Notes: generated by a model from the letters alone, not told the origin. A DNA stretch of 40,486 nucleotides from Tardiphaga sp. (GCA_030147505.1 JASBVG010000126.1:1-40486), one strand, 5' to 3'. Positions 1 to 8,726 are shown, counted from the stretch's first letter. Numbers and translations are program-made.

Positions 1-1123
1 GCCGACAGGAACGGTGCAATTCATGGATGGCGCCTCAAATCTGGGCGCAGCGGTGAGTCTTGCCGGTGGCACCGCGACCTTGACCACGTCGGCACTGACC
101 ATCGGCAGCCACAGCATTACGGCGGTCTATAGCGGCGACAGCGGCAACGGAACGTCGACCTCGTCAATAGTTACGCAGACCGTCAATCAGGCGGGGACCA
201 CGACCAGCCTCGCATCGTCAGTCAATCCCAGTACGCTGGGACAATCGGTGACCTTTACCGCCACGGTGACGGGTGCCTCGCCGACAGGAACGGTCCAATT
301 CATGGATGGCGCCTCAAATCTGGGCGCAGCGGTGAGCCTTGCCGGCGGCACCGCGACCTTGACCACTTCGGCACTGACCACGGGCGGCCACAGCATCACC
401 GCGGTCTATAGCGGCGACGGCAACAACGCGACGTCGACCTCGTCAACAGTGACGCAGACCGTCAATCTGGCGGGGAGCACGACCAGCCTCGTGTCGTCAG
501 TCAATCCCAGTGCGCTGGGGCAATCGGTGACCTTTACCGCCATGGTGACCGGCACCTCGCCGACAGGGACGGTGCAATTCAAGGATGGCGCTTCAAACCT
601 GGGCGCAGCAGTGAGCCTGGCCGGCGGCACCGCGACTCTGACCACTTCGGCACTGACTACGGGCAGCCACAGTATCACGGCGGTCTATAGCGGCGACGGC
701 AACAACGCGACGTCGACCTCATCAACGCTGACGCAGGGCGTCAATCAGGCGGGGACCACGACCAGCCTCGTGTCGTCAGCCAATCCCAGTACGCCGGGAC
801 AATCGGTGACCTTTACCGCCACGGTGACCGGCGCCTCGCCGACCGGAACGGTGCAATTCAAGGACGGCGCTTCAAATCTGGGCGCAGCGGTGAGCCTTGC
901 CGGCGGCACCGCGACCTTTACCACGTCAGCGCTGACCTCAGGCAGCCACAGCATCACCGCGGTCTATAGCGGCGACGGTAACAATGCGACGTCGACCTCG
1001 ACAGCGCTGGCACAGTCCGTCAACCAGGTGACGACCAGCACTGCCGTGTCCTCCTCGGTCAATCCGAGCAAGGTCGGCGAAGCCGTGACCTTTACCGCGA
1101 CGGTGACCAGCGGCGGCGGTACC
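1..1123 (+). repeat. tandem 279-bp coding repeats of Ig-like units
   Basis: The unit beginning with codons for PTGTVQF starts at 2, 281, 560 and 839, giving three exact 279-bp steps. A diverged unit follows 285 bp later at 1124. Identity is high at the DNA level, including synonymous positions, which points to recent duplication or gene conversion. The array continues beyond the left edge, so the copy number is unknown. Confidence 0.9.
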
Positions 1124-2509
1124 CCCACCGGCACGGTGACCTTCAAGGACGGCAGCGTTGCAATCGGCAGCATTGCATTGGGCGGAGGCGGTGTTGCGGC
1201 GTTGACGATCTCGTCGCTGACGACCGGCTCGCATTCCATCACTGCGGTCTACGGCGGCAGCGCGTTGTTCGTCACGAGCACCTCGGCGGTGCTGAACCAG
1301 ACGGTTGGCGCGCCCGCGGACAGTCTGAAGCTGCGCGCGATGCAGGCACTGGCGACGCCGGTGGTGGCGCAGAATTCCGGTGCGGCGATTTCCGGTGCGG
1401 TCGATGCCGCCATCTCCGAGGCGTTTAGCGGTAGCGGCGCACTGGTTACGCCGAGTGGCAGCGGCGTGCGCTTCAATTTTGCCGCCGACCCCGACGGCCA
1501 GCCGGCGGACGGCGTTGCTCCACGTTCCTCCGACCCGTTCTCCAGCGCCAATGGATCGTTCGCACCGAGCGGGCGTGGCTTTGCCGCGCAGCCATTGATG
1601 GGAAACACCAACAACTCGACCTCCCGCATCGATGATGCCTTCGGCGCGCTGGCCTATGCCGCGCCCACCAAGGCGCCCTCGCGTTACGTCCAGCAACGCG
1701 ACTGGCTGGGCTGGGCGGAAGTGCGTGTCTCCGTGCTCAACAGTTGGGGCTCCGGAACCGGCGCGGTGAGCACGGTGGCGGGCGCGCCGATGCTCTACGG
1801 TAGCCAGGTCAATATGATCGCCGGATTGACGCGGCGGCTAACGCCGAATTTCCTGGTCGGCGTGCTCGGCGGCTACGAGACATTCGACTACCGGTCCGAC
1901 GCCTTGCAGGGCCATCTGAAGGGTAACGGCTGGACGGTGGGCTCCTATCTCGGCTGGAAGTTGACCGATACGATTCGGTTCGATGCGGCAGTGGCCTATT
2001 CCGGCATCGGCTATGACGGCACCGCCGGCACCGCATCCGGCAACTTCGGCGGCAACCGCTTGATGGTGTCCAGCGGCTTGACCGGCAGCTATCAGGGCTT
2101 CGGCCTGCAGATCGAACCATCCGCACGCGTCTATGCTCTGTGGGAGCGTGAGAACGCCTATACCGACTCGCTCGGCACGCTGCAGACTGAACGCAATTTC
2201 TCGACGGGGCGCGCGAGCGGCGGCCTCAAGGTCGCCTATCCCGTCGCATGGTCATCTACGGTCGCGATCGCGCCCTATCTCGGATTGTACGGCGATTATT
2301 ACTTCAACACCGACAACGCCCTCGCGGCGGTGGCGGCGTCCGGACTTCCGGATACGGTCGTCCTCGACGGTTTTTCCGCGCGTGCCATCGGCGGGGTGAC
2401 CGCCAAATTCGCCAATGGCGGGCAGATCGCCCTCGGTACCGAGTTCATCGGCATCGGCGGCAATGCGAGTATCTGGATCTATCGCGCCCGCGCCTCGGTG
2501 CCGTTCTGA
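2..2509 (+). CDS. Ig-like repeat autotransporter, 5' truncated by window edge
   Basis: The reading frame is open to the left edge, so the N-terminus and signal peptide are outside the window. The visible part has five Ig-like units (Big_3_5-like, with motifs such as TPTGTVTFKDG, GSHSITAVYSGD and GQSVTFTATVTG). The first four have a period of exactly 93 residues and are almost identical; the fifth is diverged and is preceded by a 95-residue spacing. A linker of about 120 residues follows, then a C-terminal autotransporter beta-barrel of about 270 residues (starting near WLGWAEVRVSVLNSW, position ~1700) that ends in Phe, as outer-membrane barrels do. The expected role is a surface-displayed adhesin-like passenger secreted through its own barrel; the ligand is unknown. 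The first in-frame GTG (position 14) lies inside a repeat and is not the real start. Barrel and repeats are clear; function is inferred. Confidence 0.9.
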   Translation, partial: PTGTVQFMDGASNLGAAVSLAGGTATLTTSALTIGSHSITAVYSGDSGNGTSTSSIVTQTVNQAGTTTSLASSVNPSTLGQSVTFTATVTGASPTGTVQFMDGASNLGAAVSLAGGTATLTTSALTTGGHSITAVYSGDGNNATSTSSTVTQTVNLAGSTTSLVSSVNPSALGQSVTFTAMVTGTSPTGTVQFKDGASNLGAAVSLAGGTATLTTSALTTGSHSITAVYSGDGNNATSTSSTLTQGVNQAGTTTSLVSSANPSTPGQSVTFTATVTGASPTGTVQFKDGASNLGAAVSLAGGTATFTTSALTSGSHSITAVYSGDGNNATSTSTALAQSVNQVTTSTAVSSSVNPSKVGEAVTFTATVTSGGGTPTGTVTFKDGSVAIGSIALGGGGVAALTISSLTTGSHSITAVYGGSALFVTSTSAVLNQTVGAPADSLKLRAMQALATPVVAQNSGAAISGAVDAAISEAFSGSGALVTPSGSGVRFNFAADPDGQPADGVAPRSSDPFSSANGSFAPSGRGFAAQPLMGNTNNSTSRIDDAFGALAYAAPTKAPSRYVQQRDWLGWAEVRVSVLNSWGSGTGAVSTVAGAPMLYGSQVNMIAGLTRRLTPNFLVGVLGGYETFDYRSDALQGHLKGNGWTVGSYLGWKLTDTIRFDAAVAYSGIGYDGTAGTASGNFGGNRLMVSSGLTGSYQGFGLQIEPSARVYALWERENAYTDSLGTLQTERNFSTGRASGGLKVAYPVAWSSTVAIAPYLGLYGDYYFNTDNALAAVAASGLPDTVVLDGFSARAIGGVTAKFANGGQIALGTEFIGIGGNASIWIYRARASVPF

Positions 2510-2570
2510 CCTGCAACCCCTGGATATCGCACCAAATGCGACCGACCTCCGAGCGCACCACATAAACCTC

Positions 2571-2588
2571 AAAAAGCAAGAACTTGCT
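2571..2588 (-). terminator. possible intrinsic terminator of the MFS gene
   Basis: Read on the minus strand, downstream of the MFS stop codon, the sequence is AGCAAG-TT-CTTGCT followed directly by TTTTT. The stem is only 5-6 bp and the loop very small, so this is a weak intrinsic terminator candidate. It lies in the 123-bp gap between two convergent genes. Confidence 0.35.
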
Positions 2589-2632
2589 GGCATGTCTTGT
2601 GAGGCTAGGTGAGCTCCGATGTGCGTCGCGGG

Positions 2633-3817
2633 TTATCCCCGCGCCGCCAGCACCAGCGCGCCCATGGCCGCCACCGCGCCGATCAGGAACGCCGCGCCGT
2701 AACCGAACAACCCCGCTGCATATCCCACCGCCGGCGCGGTGAGGCCAATCGCCAGATCGAAAAACGCGATGAAGTTCGCAATCGCCCGGCCGCGCTGTTC
2801 GACCGGGACGCGCCGCGTCGCTTCGACGCCCATCGAGGGGAAAATCAGCGAGAACCCGATGCCGGTGACCAGCGCACCTGCGAGCGCCATCAGCGGATCC
2901 GTCGCCAGCCAGATCATCAGCTGGCCGATGGCTTCGATCACCAGCGACACCGCCGCGACGCGTTGGCCGCCGAAGCGGTCGGGCCAGTGGCCGCCGATCA
3001 GGCGCACGGCAATATAGCCGATCGAAAACACCGCCAGTGCGATACCTGCGCCAGACCAACCGCGCGCCGCGTAAGTGAGGGCGAGAAAGCTGGTGAGGCC
3101 CGCAAACGGAATGGTGGACAGAAACAGGACCGTGCCGGGACGCCAGATCAGGCCGATGACCTTGTAGAACGGAACGCGTTCGACACTGCCGCTGGTGGGT
3201 ATGTCGGGCAGCGTGGCGGCGATGGCGAGTGCAATCAGCGGTGATATGGCAGCGGTGATCGCAACGCCGGCAAAGCCGACAGCGTTGTAGATCGCGAGGC
3301 CGAGCGGCGCGCCGAGGCCGATGGCGGCATACATGGCGATGCCCTGCCACGACATCACGAGGCCGGTGCGCGGTGCGCCGAGCCGGCCAATGCTCCAGTT
3401 CATGGCGCCGGTGATGAACAGGCTCTCGCCGAAACCGAGCGCAACGCGGCCGGCCAGCAGCAGGACGAGTTTGGCGATGATGTGGACCGGCAGCAGTGCC
3501 GCGGTGAGATAGAACAGGCCCGCAACGATCGCGAGGGGCAGACCGAGACGGATCACCGAGCGCGCGCCGCGATGGTCGCACAAGGTGCCGGCGCGGTGCC
3601 GCGTCAGGACGGTGACGATGGATTGCAGGCCGATGGCGAAGCCGATCACGCCGGCGCCGAAGCCGAGCTGGTCATGCAGATAAAGTGCGATCGGTGGGAG
3701 CGGCAGGCCGACCGAGAGAAAGCCGAAAAACACGATGGCGACATGCCTGAGCAGGCTGTTGCGGTCGGGTCGGGCCAGCGGCGCGGGTTTGGTGCGGAGA
3801 GGGGCGTTCTGATTCAT
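2633..3817 (-). CDS. MFS transporter, YfcJ/YhhS-like
   Basis: Encodes about 394 residues with about 12 hydrophobic segments, a normal MFS length. The N-terminal half has the motif GLQSIVTVLTRHRAGTLCDH, which closely matches the loop 2-3 signature of the YfcJ/YhhS (arabinose/unknown efflux) subfamily. Expected to be an inner-membrane proton-coupled exporter; the substrate cannot be read from the sequence. I chose the ATG that starts MNQNAPL; an in-frame start 14 codons upstream gives a polar extension with no membrane role. The gene is convergent with the autotransporter and divergent from the small membrane protein at 4124. No regulator lies next to it. Confidence 0.85.
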   Translation of the reverse strand: MNQNAPLRTKPAPLARPDRNSLLRHVAIVFFGFLSVGLPLPPIALYLHDQLGFGAGVIGFAIGLQSIVTVLTRHRAGTLCDHRGARSVIRLGLPLAIVAGLFYLTAALLPVHIIAKLVLLLAGRVALGFGESLFITGAMNWSIGRLGAPRTGLVMSWQGIAMYAAIGLGAPLGLAIYNAVGFAGVAITAAISPLIALAIAATLPDIPTSGSVERVPFYKVIGLIWRPGTVLFLSTIPFAGLTSFLALTYAARGWSGAGIALAVFSIGYIAVRLIGGHWPDRFGGQRVAAVSLVIEAIGQLMIWLATDPLMALAGALVTGIGFSLIFPSMGVEATRRVPVEQRGRAIANFIAFFDLAIGLTAPAVGYAAGLFGYGAAFLIGAVAAMGALVLAARG

Positions 3818-4123
3818 ATCGACGTGCTTCTTTGCCGTGGCCGCGCATGCGAGCCACATCCGAGCACGTTGATTGACGTTAACGCTTACGACGGGGTGAT
3901 CCCTGTAAGGTCAGCAGTTACTTCGGCCGCCGCCGACGAGTCAAGCCGGCAGGTCGGGCCGATCGGCCGAACGAACGTTGATGCGCGATGCCGCGAACGA
4001 AATTGCCTGATCGGTTGCAGTTGTCATGTCGGCTTAGCGCTCCCGTAACGATCTACCGTTAGCAGTGCCCGCCGCGACCCTGCCCGCGATGAGCGCGCGG
4101 CGCGACAGTCGCCCGGAGCACCC
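3818..4123. other. divergent intergenic region, 306 bp
   Basis: No gene was seen here. It holds the divergent promoters of the MFS gene (minus) and the small membrane gene (plus). A partly symmetrical stretch, TTGACGTTAACGC at 3873-3885, contains GTTAAC and could be a regulator site (MerR-type sites can look like this), but only one half is well formed. A likely Shine-Dalgarno sequence, GGAG, precedes the ATG at 4124. Confidence 0.4.
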
Positions 4124-4498
4124 ATGAAGTATCTGAGCTACATCTACCGCGCCGCTGCCAATTTCGCTTTTCTGGCGCTGGTCTACTTCAGTCTGAATTT
4201 CATCGGGACGTATCAGCAGCGCGCCATCATCGCGGGACTGGTGCTGGCCTATGCGGGCATGCGGGCGATTTCGGCGGCGCGCAGTTTCGTATTCTTCAAG
4301 GCAATTCAGAAGCTCGAGCTGGAGGCACGGCGTCTCGGCGGCCTCTCCGGTGAGGGCCCATCGGCCGTCGCCAGTCGCAGGGCGCTGGTGGGCGATGTGG
4401 TGCAGCAGCGCCAGGCCGGTGAGATGAAGGCCTATGTCGACCTGTTCTTCCTCGCCATCATCGCGATGCTCTGCGTCGCGAAGATCGTTACGGACTAA
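4124..4498 (+). CDS. small membrane protein, function unknown
   Basis: Encodes 124 residues that I do not recognise. Two hydrophobic segments lie near the N-terminus (residues ~10-28 and ~34-48), a charged middle follows (EARRLGGLSGEG region, residues ~60-100), and a third hydrophobic segment ends the protein (DLFFLAIIAMLCVAKIV). This suggests three membrane passes with a soluble loop. The ATG has GGAG five bases upstream. The gene stands alone and ends 8 bp before a large palindromic element that could terminate it. Confidence 0.7.
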   Translation: MKYLSYIYRAAANFAFLALVYFSLNFIGTYQQRAIIAGLVLAYAGMRAISAARSFVFFKAIQKLELEARRLGGLSGEGPSAVASRRALVGDVVQQRQAGEMKAYVDLFFLAIIAMLCVAKIVTD

Positions 4499-4506
4499 AG
4501 TGGATT

Positions 4507-4604
4507 GTAGGATGGGTAGAGCGTAGGCGCGTCGCGCCGGAGCGAAACCCATCAATGTTTATGGAATAGGGCTGATGGGTTTCGCTTCGCTCTACCCATC
4601 CTAC
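4507..4604. repeat. folded palindromic intergenic element, copy 1
   Basis: A 98-bp element with an outer perfect 17-bp stem (GTAGGATGGGTAGAGCG at 4507-4523 against 4588-4604) and an inner perfect 14-bp stem (AGCGAAACCCATCA at 4541-4554 against 4573-4586). A small side hairpin, GGCGC-GTC-GCGCC, sits on the left arm, so the single strand would fold into a branched structure. It fills the gap between two convergent genes and may end transcription from both sides. A second copy lies at 19387-19490. I associate this family with Bradyrhizobium-type genomes from memory. Confidence 0.9.
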
Positions 4605-4614
4605 GGATCAGGCC

Positions 4615-5886
4615 CTAGCGAGGTGCAGCCGCTGCCGTCGGCGACAAACCCGGCGAGATCGCGCCTGGAATCGTCCGACCCGCGCTGCCCTCATCGATCG
4701 AGATCAGGCGCGCGATGCCGTCGGTCTCGGCGTGATGCGGCAATCGCACGAGTGCCTTGACCGGCTTGTTGTGCCGCTCGGCGATATCGAACAGGGATTC
4801 TCCGGGCACTGGCAACGTATCGATCGCTGGCATCGGCGGAATGCTCGCAATGCGCGGCCATGGCGCCTGTTCGGGCAGGGGCGTCGTGTTGCGCGGGCGA
4901 CGGACGCGGTCGAATGTCTCCGTCAGAGACAGCATCTGGTCGGACGGGGTGATCTCCGGCGCCGGCAGCATGTCGAGATGCGCGAAGGCGAAACGCGGCA
5001 CCTTGTGCCAGTGGGTAATGGCGACGGTTTCCGAGACCGGGTGCAGATCCCAATCCTGCGGCGCCGTCGGCGTCTTCGGCTTGTCTGCGCTCGCCGCTTC
5101 CACATGCACGATGCGATAACCGCCGGCCTTGAGGTCGCGCAGGATGCCGGGCAGGGCGGCCACGGTGCGCGGCTGGATGTCGTGCAGGAGCAGGATGCCC
5201 TTGCCCTTGGCCTTCAGGCGGGACAGTGCGAGGTCATGCACCGTCTGCGACGAGACATGACGCCAGTCGTCGGCGGGGAAATCCGCGCTCCAGGTCTGGA
5301 TTCCGCGCGAGGCCAGATAGTCTTCGACCACGCCGGCGCGCAGCAGGCCGGGGATGCGGAAGAACGGCGACAGCAACGCCGGATCGCCGAGCGCTGCCTC
5401 GGTATGGGCGATGCCGTCCTCGATTTCCTTCTGCGCCTGCTCGATCGGCATCCGGTTCATGCTGAGCGGATGGTTTTCGCTGTGCGTGCCGACGGAGTGG
5501 CCGAGCCGGATCAGTTTGCGCACGCCGTCGGGAAATTCCTTGGCCATACGGCCGATCACGAAGAACGTCGCCTTCACGCATTCGTCGGCGAGGATATCGA
5601 GGATCTGGTTCGAATATTTCGGAATAGGCCCGTCGTCGAAGGTCAGAACCACCTCCTTGTCGCGCAGCGGCAGAGTCTTCGGATATTGCATGGTGCCGAT
5701 GCGCGGATACTCGCGGGGATCGACCACGATGGTGCGCGAAGTGCCGAGCGCGTCTGGATTGGTGCAGGTCTCCGCGGAAGCGGGGACAGCGGAAACCAGC
5801 GCCAGGCTCGTCAGCACGCCGAGGTACAGCCTCCGTGCGGGGCAAAGCGCTTGCCTTGCCTGCTTGCCAGTGGTCGCTTGGTCCAT
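4615..5886 (-). CDS. exported polysaccharide deacetylase with C-terminal extension
   Basis: Encodes about 423 residues. An N-terminal signal peptide (hydrophobic LYLGVLTSLALVSAVPASA) is followed by a NodB-type domain: TFDDGP at residues ~82-87 (catalytic Asp pair), HSENH at ~135-139 (metal His pair) and LLHD at ~233-236. The third motif, normally RxPY/F, reads RIPG, so the aromatic residue is missing. After residue ~265 comes a proline-rich tail of about 160 residues, with a stretch VPGESLFDIAERHNKPVKA that resembles a degenerate LysM peptidoglycan-binding repeat. The likely role is deacetylation of an N-acetylated envelope glycan or oligosaccharide in the periplasm. The ATG start is preferred to the GTG one codon upstream. 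The next gene upstream is a paralogue with the same strand and order of motifs. Confidence 0.88.
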   Translation of the reverse strand: MDQATTGKQARQALCPARRLYLGVLTSLALVSAVPASAETCTNPDALGTSRTIVVDPREYPRIGTMQYPKTLPLRDKEVVLTFDDGPIPKYSNQILDILADECVKATFFVIGRMAKEFPDGVRKLIRLGHSVGTHSENHPLSMNRMPIEQAQKEIEDGIAHTEAALGDPALLSPFFRIPGLLRAGVVEDYLASRGIQTWSADFPADDWRHVSSQTVHDLALSRLKAKGKGILLLHDIQPRTVAALPGILRDLKAGGYRIVHVEAASADKPKTPTAPQDWDLHPVSETVAITHWHKVPRFAFAHLDMLPAPEITPSDQMLSLTETFDRVRRPRNTTPLPEQAPWPRIASIPPMPAIDTLPVPGESLFDIAERHNKPVKALVRLPHHAETDGIARLISIDEGSAGRTIPGAISPGLSPTAAAAPR

Positions 5887-5990
5887 CACGCGTTCCGTCG
5901 TCCGGTCTGTCTCGCCCGGAAACTACCGGCGCGGCCGTAAAGGCATTGTTAAGTATGTGCAGCCGCCTGATGGATCGGTTCGATCTGCGT

Positions 5991-6767
5991 CTAATGAGAG
6001 ACGGGGCGGGGGCTTTGGGTCGGCGGTATGATATGCACGACCTTGTAATTGTTATCCCTGAGATAGCGCAGGAAATCGGGCAGCATCGCGGCGGTCTGGG
6101 CTTTGGTGTCATGGAACAGGATGATGCCTTTCCCATTTGCCTTGACCCGGCTGGTGATGAGATCGAGCTGCTGTTGGGGTGTCATCGGGTTCCAGTCGCT
6201 GGCCCAGAAATCGGCCCCGAACACCGCGATCCGGCGCGATTGCAGGAGGTCCAGCAAGGCTGGTGTCGATTCGAAATAGGGAAAGCGGAAGAACGGCGTC
6301 GTCGGCACCGTCGTGGCCTTGCCGTTCAGCGCCATCTCGTCGGCCGAGATACCGCGGTCGATCTGTTCGACGGCTTTCTCATGGCTGACCTTCTTGAGGT
6401 CGGCATGCGCGAAAGTGTGATGCGCGATCGTATGCCCTTCGGCCGCCATCCGCTTTACCAACTGCGGATGTGCTGCCGCGCTCTGGCCGATCATGAAGAA
6501 GGTGGCGCGGACGCATTCCTTGGCCAGTGCGGCCAGGATCTTTGAGGTGGTCGGCGGGTTCGGCCCGTCGTCGAAGGTCAGCACCACCTCGCGATCCCCC
6601 AGTGGCAGCGTGTCGGGAAAGCTCTGCGTGCCGATGCGCGGATAGGTCTTGGGATCGACGGTGAGCACGCGCGCGGTGCCGAGCGTGTCGGGGCGGGGGC
6701 AGCTTTCGGCATGAGCAACCAGGGTCGAAGCAATCAGTGCAGCGATGGCAATCTTGAACACGATCAA
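5991..6767 (-). CDS. exported polysaccharide deacetylase
   Basis: A NodB-domain protein of about 258 residues and a paralogue of its downstream neighbour; both share YPRIGT, a DxEVVLTFDDGP block and an early ESCPRPDTLGT/ETCTNPDALGT segment. It has TFDDGP, a HHTFAH metal-binding motif, a complete RFPYF motif, a DFWASDW motif and ILFHD, so all five NodB motifs are intact. The N-terminus has a signal peptide ending VAHA|ES. The start is uncertain. I chose TTG because AGGAAAG lies just upstream; a GTG two codons later and an ATG at 6815 are alternatives. The stop is about 100 bp before the start of the second deacetylase, so cotranscription is possible. It diverges from mgtE. Confidence 0.85.
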   Translation of the reverse strand: MIVFKIAIAALIASTLVAHAESCPRPDTLGTARVLTVDPKTYPRIGTQSFPDTLPLGDREVVLTFDDGPNPPTTSKILAALAKECVRATFFMIGQSAAAHPQLVKRMAAEGHTIAHHTFAHADLKKVSHEKAVEQIDRGISADEMALNGKATTVPTTPFFRFPYFESTPALLDLLQSRRIAVFGADFWASDWNPMTPQQQLDLITSRVKANGKGIILFHDTKAQTAAMLPDFLRYLRDNNYKVVHIIPPTQSPRPVSH

Positions 6768-6880
6768 TCCACTTTCCTGCCGGCGATTTGGCGGGCCCAA
6801 TATTTCCGATTGCATCCGGCGTCCGGCACTGGCTATTGCCTGATCCGAACGAATGCTCCCGGCTGGATTAGCGCATTTCC

Positions 6881-8359
6881 ATGGAAACCGCGCCATCCGC
6901 ATTTCTCATCGATCAGGCGAGGTCCGACATGGCTGACGACGTCGAACTCGCCATGAAGCCTGCCTCGGAGGAGGCTTCGATCCTCGACCGCATGCCGATG
7001 CGCGACGGCGAGGGGAACATCCGTCCCGATTTCGTCGAGGCCATTTCGCAGGCGGTTCAGTCGGCGAACGCCGCGTTTCTGTGCGAGGTCGTTGGCGAGC
7101 TGCACGAGGCCGATCTCGGCGATCTCGTTCAGGCGCTGGCGCCGGACGAGCGCGTCCGGCTGATCGAGCTGACCAAGGCCGATTTCGACTTCTCTGCGCT
7201 GAACGAGGTCGACGACACTGTTCGCGAGGAACTGCTCGAGGAGTTGGAACCGGAAACCGTCGCCGAAGGCGTCCGCGAACTCGACTCCGACGACGCGGTT
7301 GAGCTGCTCGAAGGCGTCGACGAGGACGTGCAGGACGAGATTCTCGAAAAGCTGCCATTGTCCGAGCGCGTCGCCATCGAGCGCAGCCTCACCTATCCGG
7401 AAGAGACGGCCGGCCGCCGGATGCAGACGGAGTTCATCGCCGTCCCGCCGGATTGGAATGTCGGCCAGGCCATCGACTATATGCGCGAAACGCCGGACCT
7501 GCCGGACCGCTTTTATGAGATTTATTCCGTGGATGCCGACCGGCGATGGCAAGGCGCGGTTTCCCTCGACACCTTGCTGCGCGCCCGTCGCCCGGTCCCG
7601 CTCGCCGAACTGATCGAGGAGGATCGCCGCCGCGTTTCGGTGCTCGACGACCAGAGCGACGTCGCCCGCATGTTCGGCAAATACAATCTGGTCTCGGCGC
7701 CGGTGGTGGATACCGACAATCGGCTGGTCGGCGTCATCACCATCGACGACGTCGTCGACGTCATCGAGGAGGAGGCCGACGAAGAGGTCAAGGCGCTCGG
7801 CGGCGTTTCATCGGACGAAGAACTGTCTGACAACTTCCTCGCCATCGCCCGCGGCCGCTTCATGTGGCTGCTGATCAATCTCGCCACCGCCTTCCTGGCC
7901 TCGTCGGTGCTCGGCCTGTTCGAAGGCCAGCTCGAGCAGATGGTGGCGCTGGCCGTGCTGGCGCCGATCGTGGCGAGCCAGGGCGGCAATGCCGCGACCC
8001 AGACCATGACGGTGGCGGTGCGCGCGCTGGCGACCCGCCAGCTCAATCCCACCAACGCCCTGCGCATCATCGTCCGTGAAACGCTGGTCGGCCTGATGAA
8101 CGGCATCGCCTTCGCCGTCATCACTGGCGTTGCCGCCTTCCTGTGGTTCAGGACTCCAGGCCTTGGCATTGTCATCGGCCTTGCGATGATCACCAATCTC
8201 GTCGCCGGCGCCCTCGGCGGCATCCTGATCCCGATGGCGCTGGATCGCGTGAAAGCCGATCCTGCGGTGGCCTCCGGCACCTTCGTGACCACGGTCACCG
8301 ACGTGGTCGGATTTTTCGCCTTTCTCGGCATCGCGACACTGTGGTTCGGGTTGAAATAG
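6881..8359 (+). CDS. mgtE: magnesium transporter MgtE
   Basis: Encodes 492 residues with the full MgtE layout: an acidic N-domain of helical repeats (residues ~40-150), a tandem CBS pair (~150-280) and five membrane segments in the last ~180 residues. The pore motifs ASQGGNAATQTMTVAVRAL and the final-helix Asp in TTVTDVVGF (the conserved pore Asp of MgtE) are present. It forms a dimeric Mg2+ channel in the inner membrane, gated by Mg2+ binding to the cytoplasmic N/CBS domains. The ATG at 6929 has a better Shine-Dalgarno (GAGGT about six bases upstream) and may be the true start, giving a protein 16 residues shorter. No Mg2+ riboswitch was recognised in the short upstream gap. Confidence 0.95.
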   Translation: METAPSAFLIDQARSDMADDVELAMKPASEEASILDRMPMRDGEGNIRPDFVEAISQAVQSANAAFLCEVVGELHEADLGDLVQALAPDERVRLIELTKADFDFSALNEVDDTVREELLEELEPETVAEGVRELDSDDAVELLEGVDEDVQDEILEKLPLSERVAIERSLTYPEETAGRRMQTEFIAVPPDWNVGQAIDYMRETPDLPDRFYEIYSVDADRRWQGAVSLDTLLRARRPVPLAELIEEDRRRVSVLDDQSDVARMFGKYNLVSAPVVDTDNRLVGVITIDDVVDVIEEEADEEVKALGGVSSDEELSDNFLAIARGRFMWLLINLATAFLASSVLGLFEGQLEQMVALAVLAPIVASQGGNAATQTMTVAVRALATRQLNPTNALRIIVRETLVGLMNGIAFAVITGVAAFLWFRTPGLGIVIGLAMITNLVAGALGGILIPMALDRVKADPAVASGTFVTTVTDVVGFFAFLGIATLWFGLK

Positions 8360-8426
8360 CGGACAGCCCGCATCTTCATCGCTCCTTAACGGTATTGCCC
8401 GACCATTCCCGGCGAAGAGGTCGAAC

Positions 8427-8726
8427 ATGCGCTTGCGATTGAAGGCTTACGGACGGATCGTCGAATTGCGCGACGGGCACGAAGTGCCGCTCGTGCCCGA
8501 GACGCCGGTCGAGACGCGCGCGAGCGAGCCGGAAGTGCGCGACCTGCGCCGCCGCGCGCAGCTGACCCAGACCGAATTCGCCGCCCGTCTGGGCGTCCCC
8601 GTCGAGACCATCCGCAACTGGGAGCAGGGCAAGCGCTCGCCGCGCGGTCCGGCACGTGCGCTTTTGGCCGTGATTGCTCATTCGCCCGATACCGTGTTCG
8701 CTGCGCTGGCGCCTGCTGAGATCTGA
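8427..8726 (+). CDS. small helix-turn-helix DNA-binding protein
   Basis: Encodes 99 residues. Residues ~35-90 form a Cro/C1-type HTH: LRRRAQLTQTEFAARLGV, then a recognition helix VETIRNWEQGKRSPRGPARA, as in HigA/NadS-type and other XRE proteins. The N-terminal ~30 residues are basic and not recognised. GAGG lies seven bases before the ATG. No toxin-like gene flanks it (mgtE upstream, a reductase downstream), so a toxin-antitoxin role is not supported. It is more likely a stand-alone regulator; its target is unknown. Confidence 0.85.
   Translation: MRLRLKAYGRIVELRDGHEVPLVPETPVETRASEPEVRDLRRRAQLTQTEFAARLGVPVETIRNWEQGKRSPRGPARALLAVIAHSPDTVFAALAPAEI

Noticed and set aside
1..1123. CRISPR-like regular repeats
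   Set aside because: The 279-bp repeats are in frame, have no unique spacers and encode Ig-like domains.
938..1696. Antisense frame within the autotransporter
   Set aside because: Arg/Gly-rich shadow of the repeat and linker coding sequence, with no start signal.
3873..3885. MerR-type operator TTGACGTTAACGC
   Set aside because: Only one half-site is well formed and no -10 is correctly placed; kept only as a note in the intergenic entry.
4507..4604. Insertion sequence
   Set aside because: Too short, no transposase and no target-site duplication; it is a folded palindromic element.
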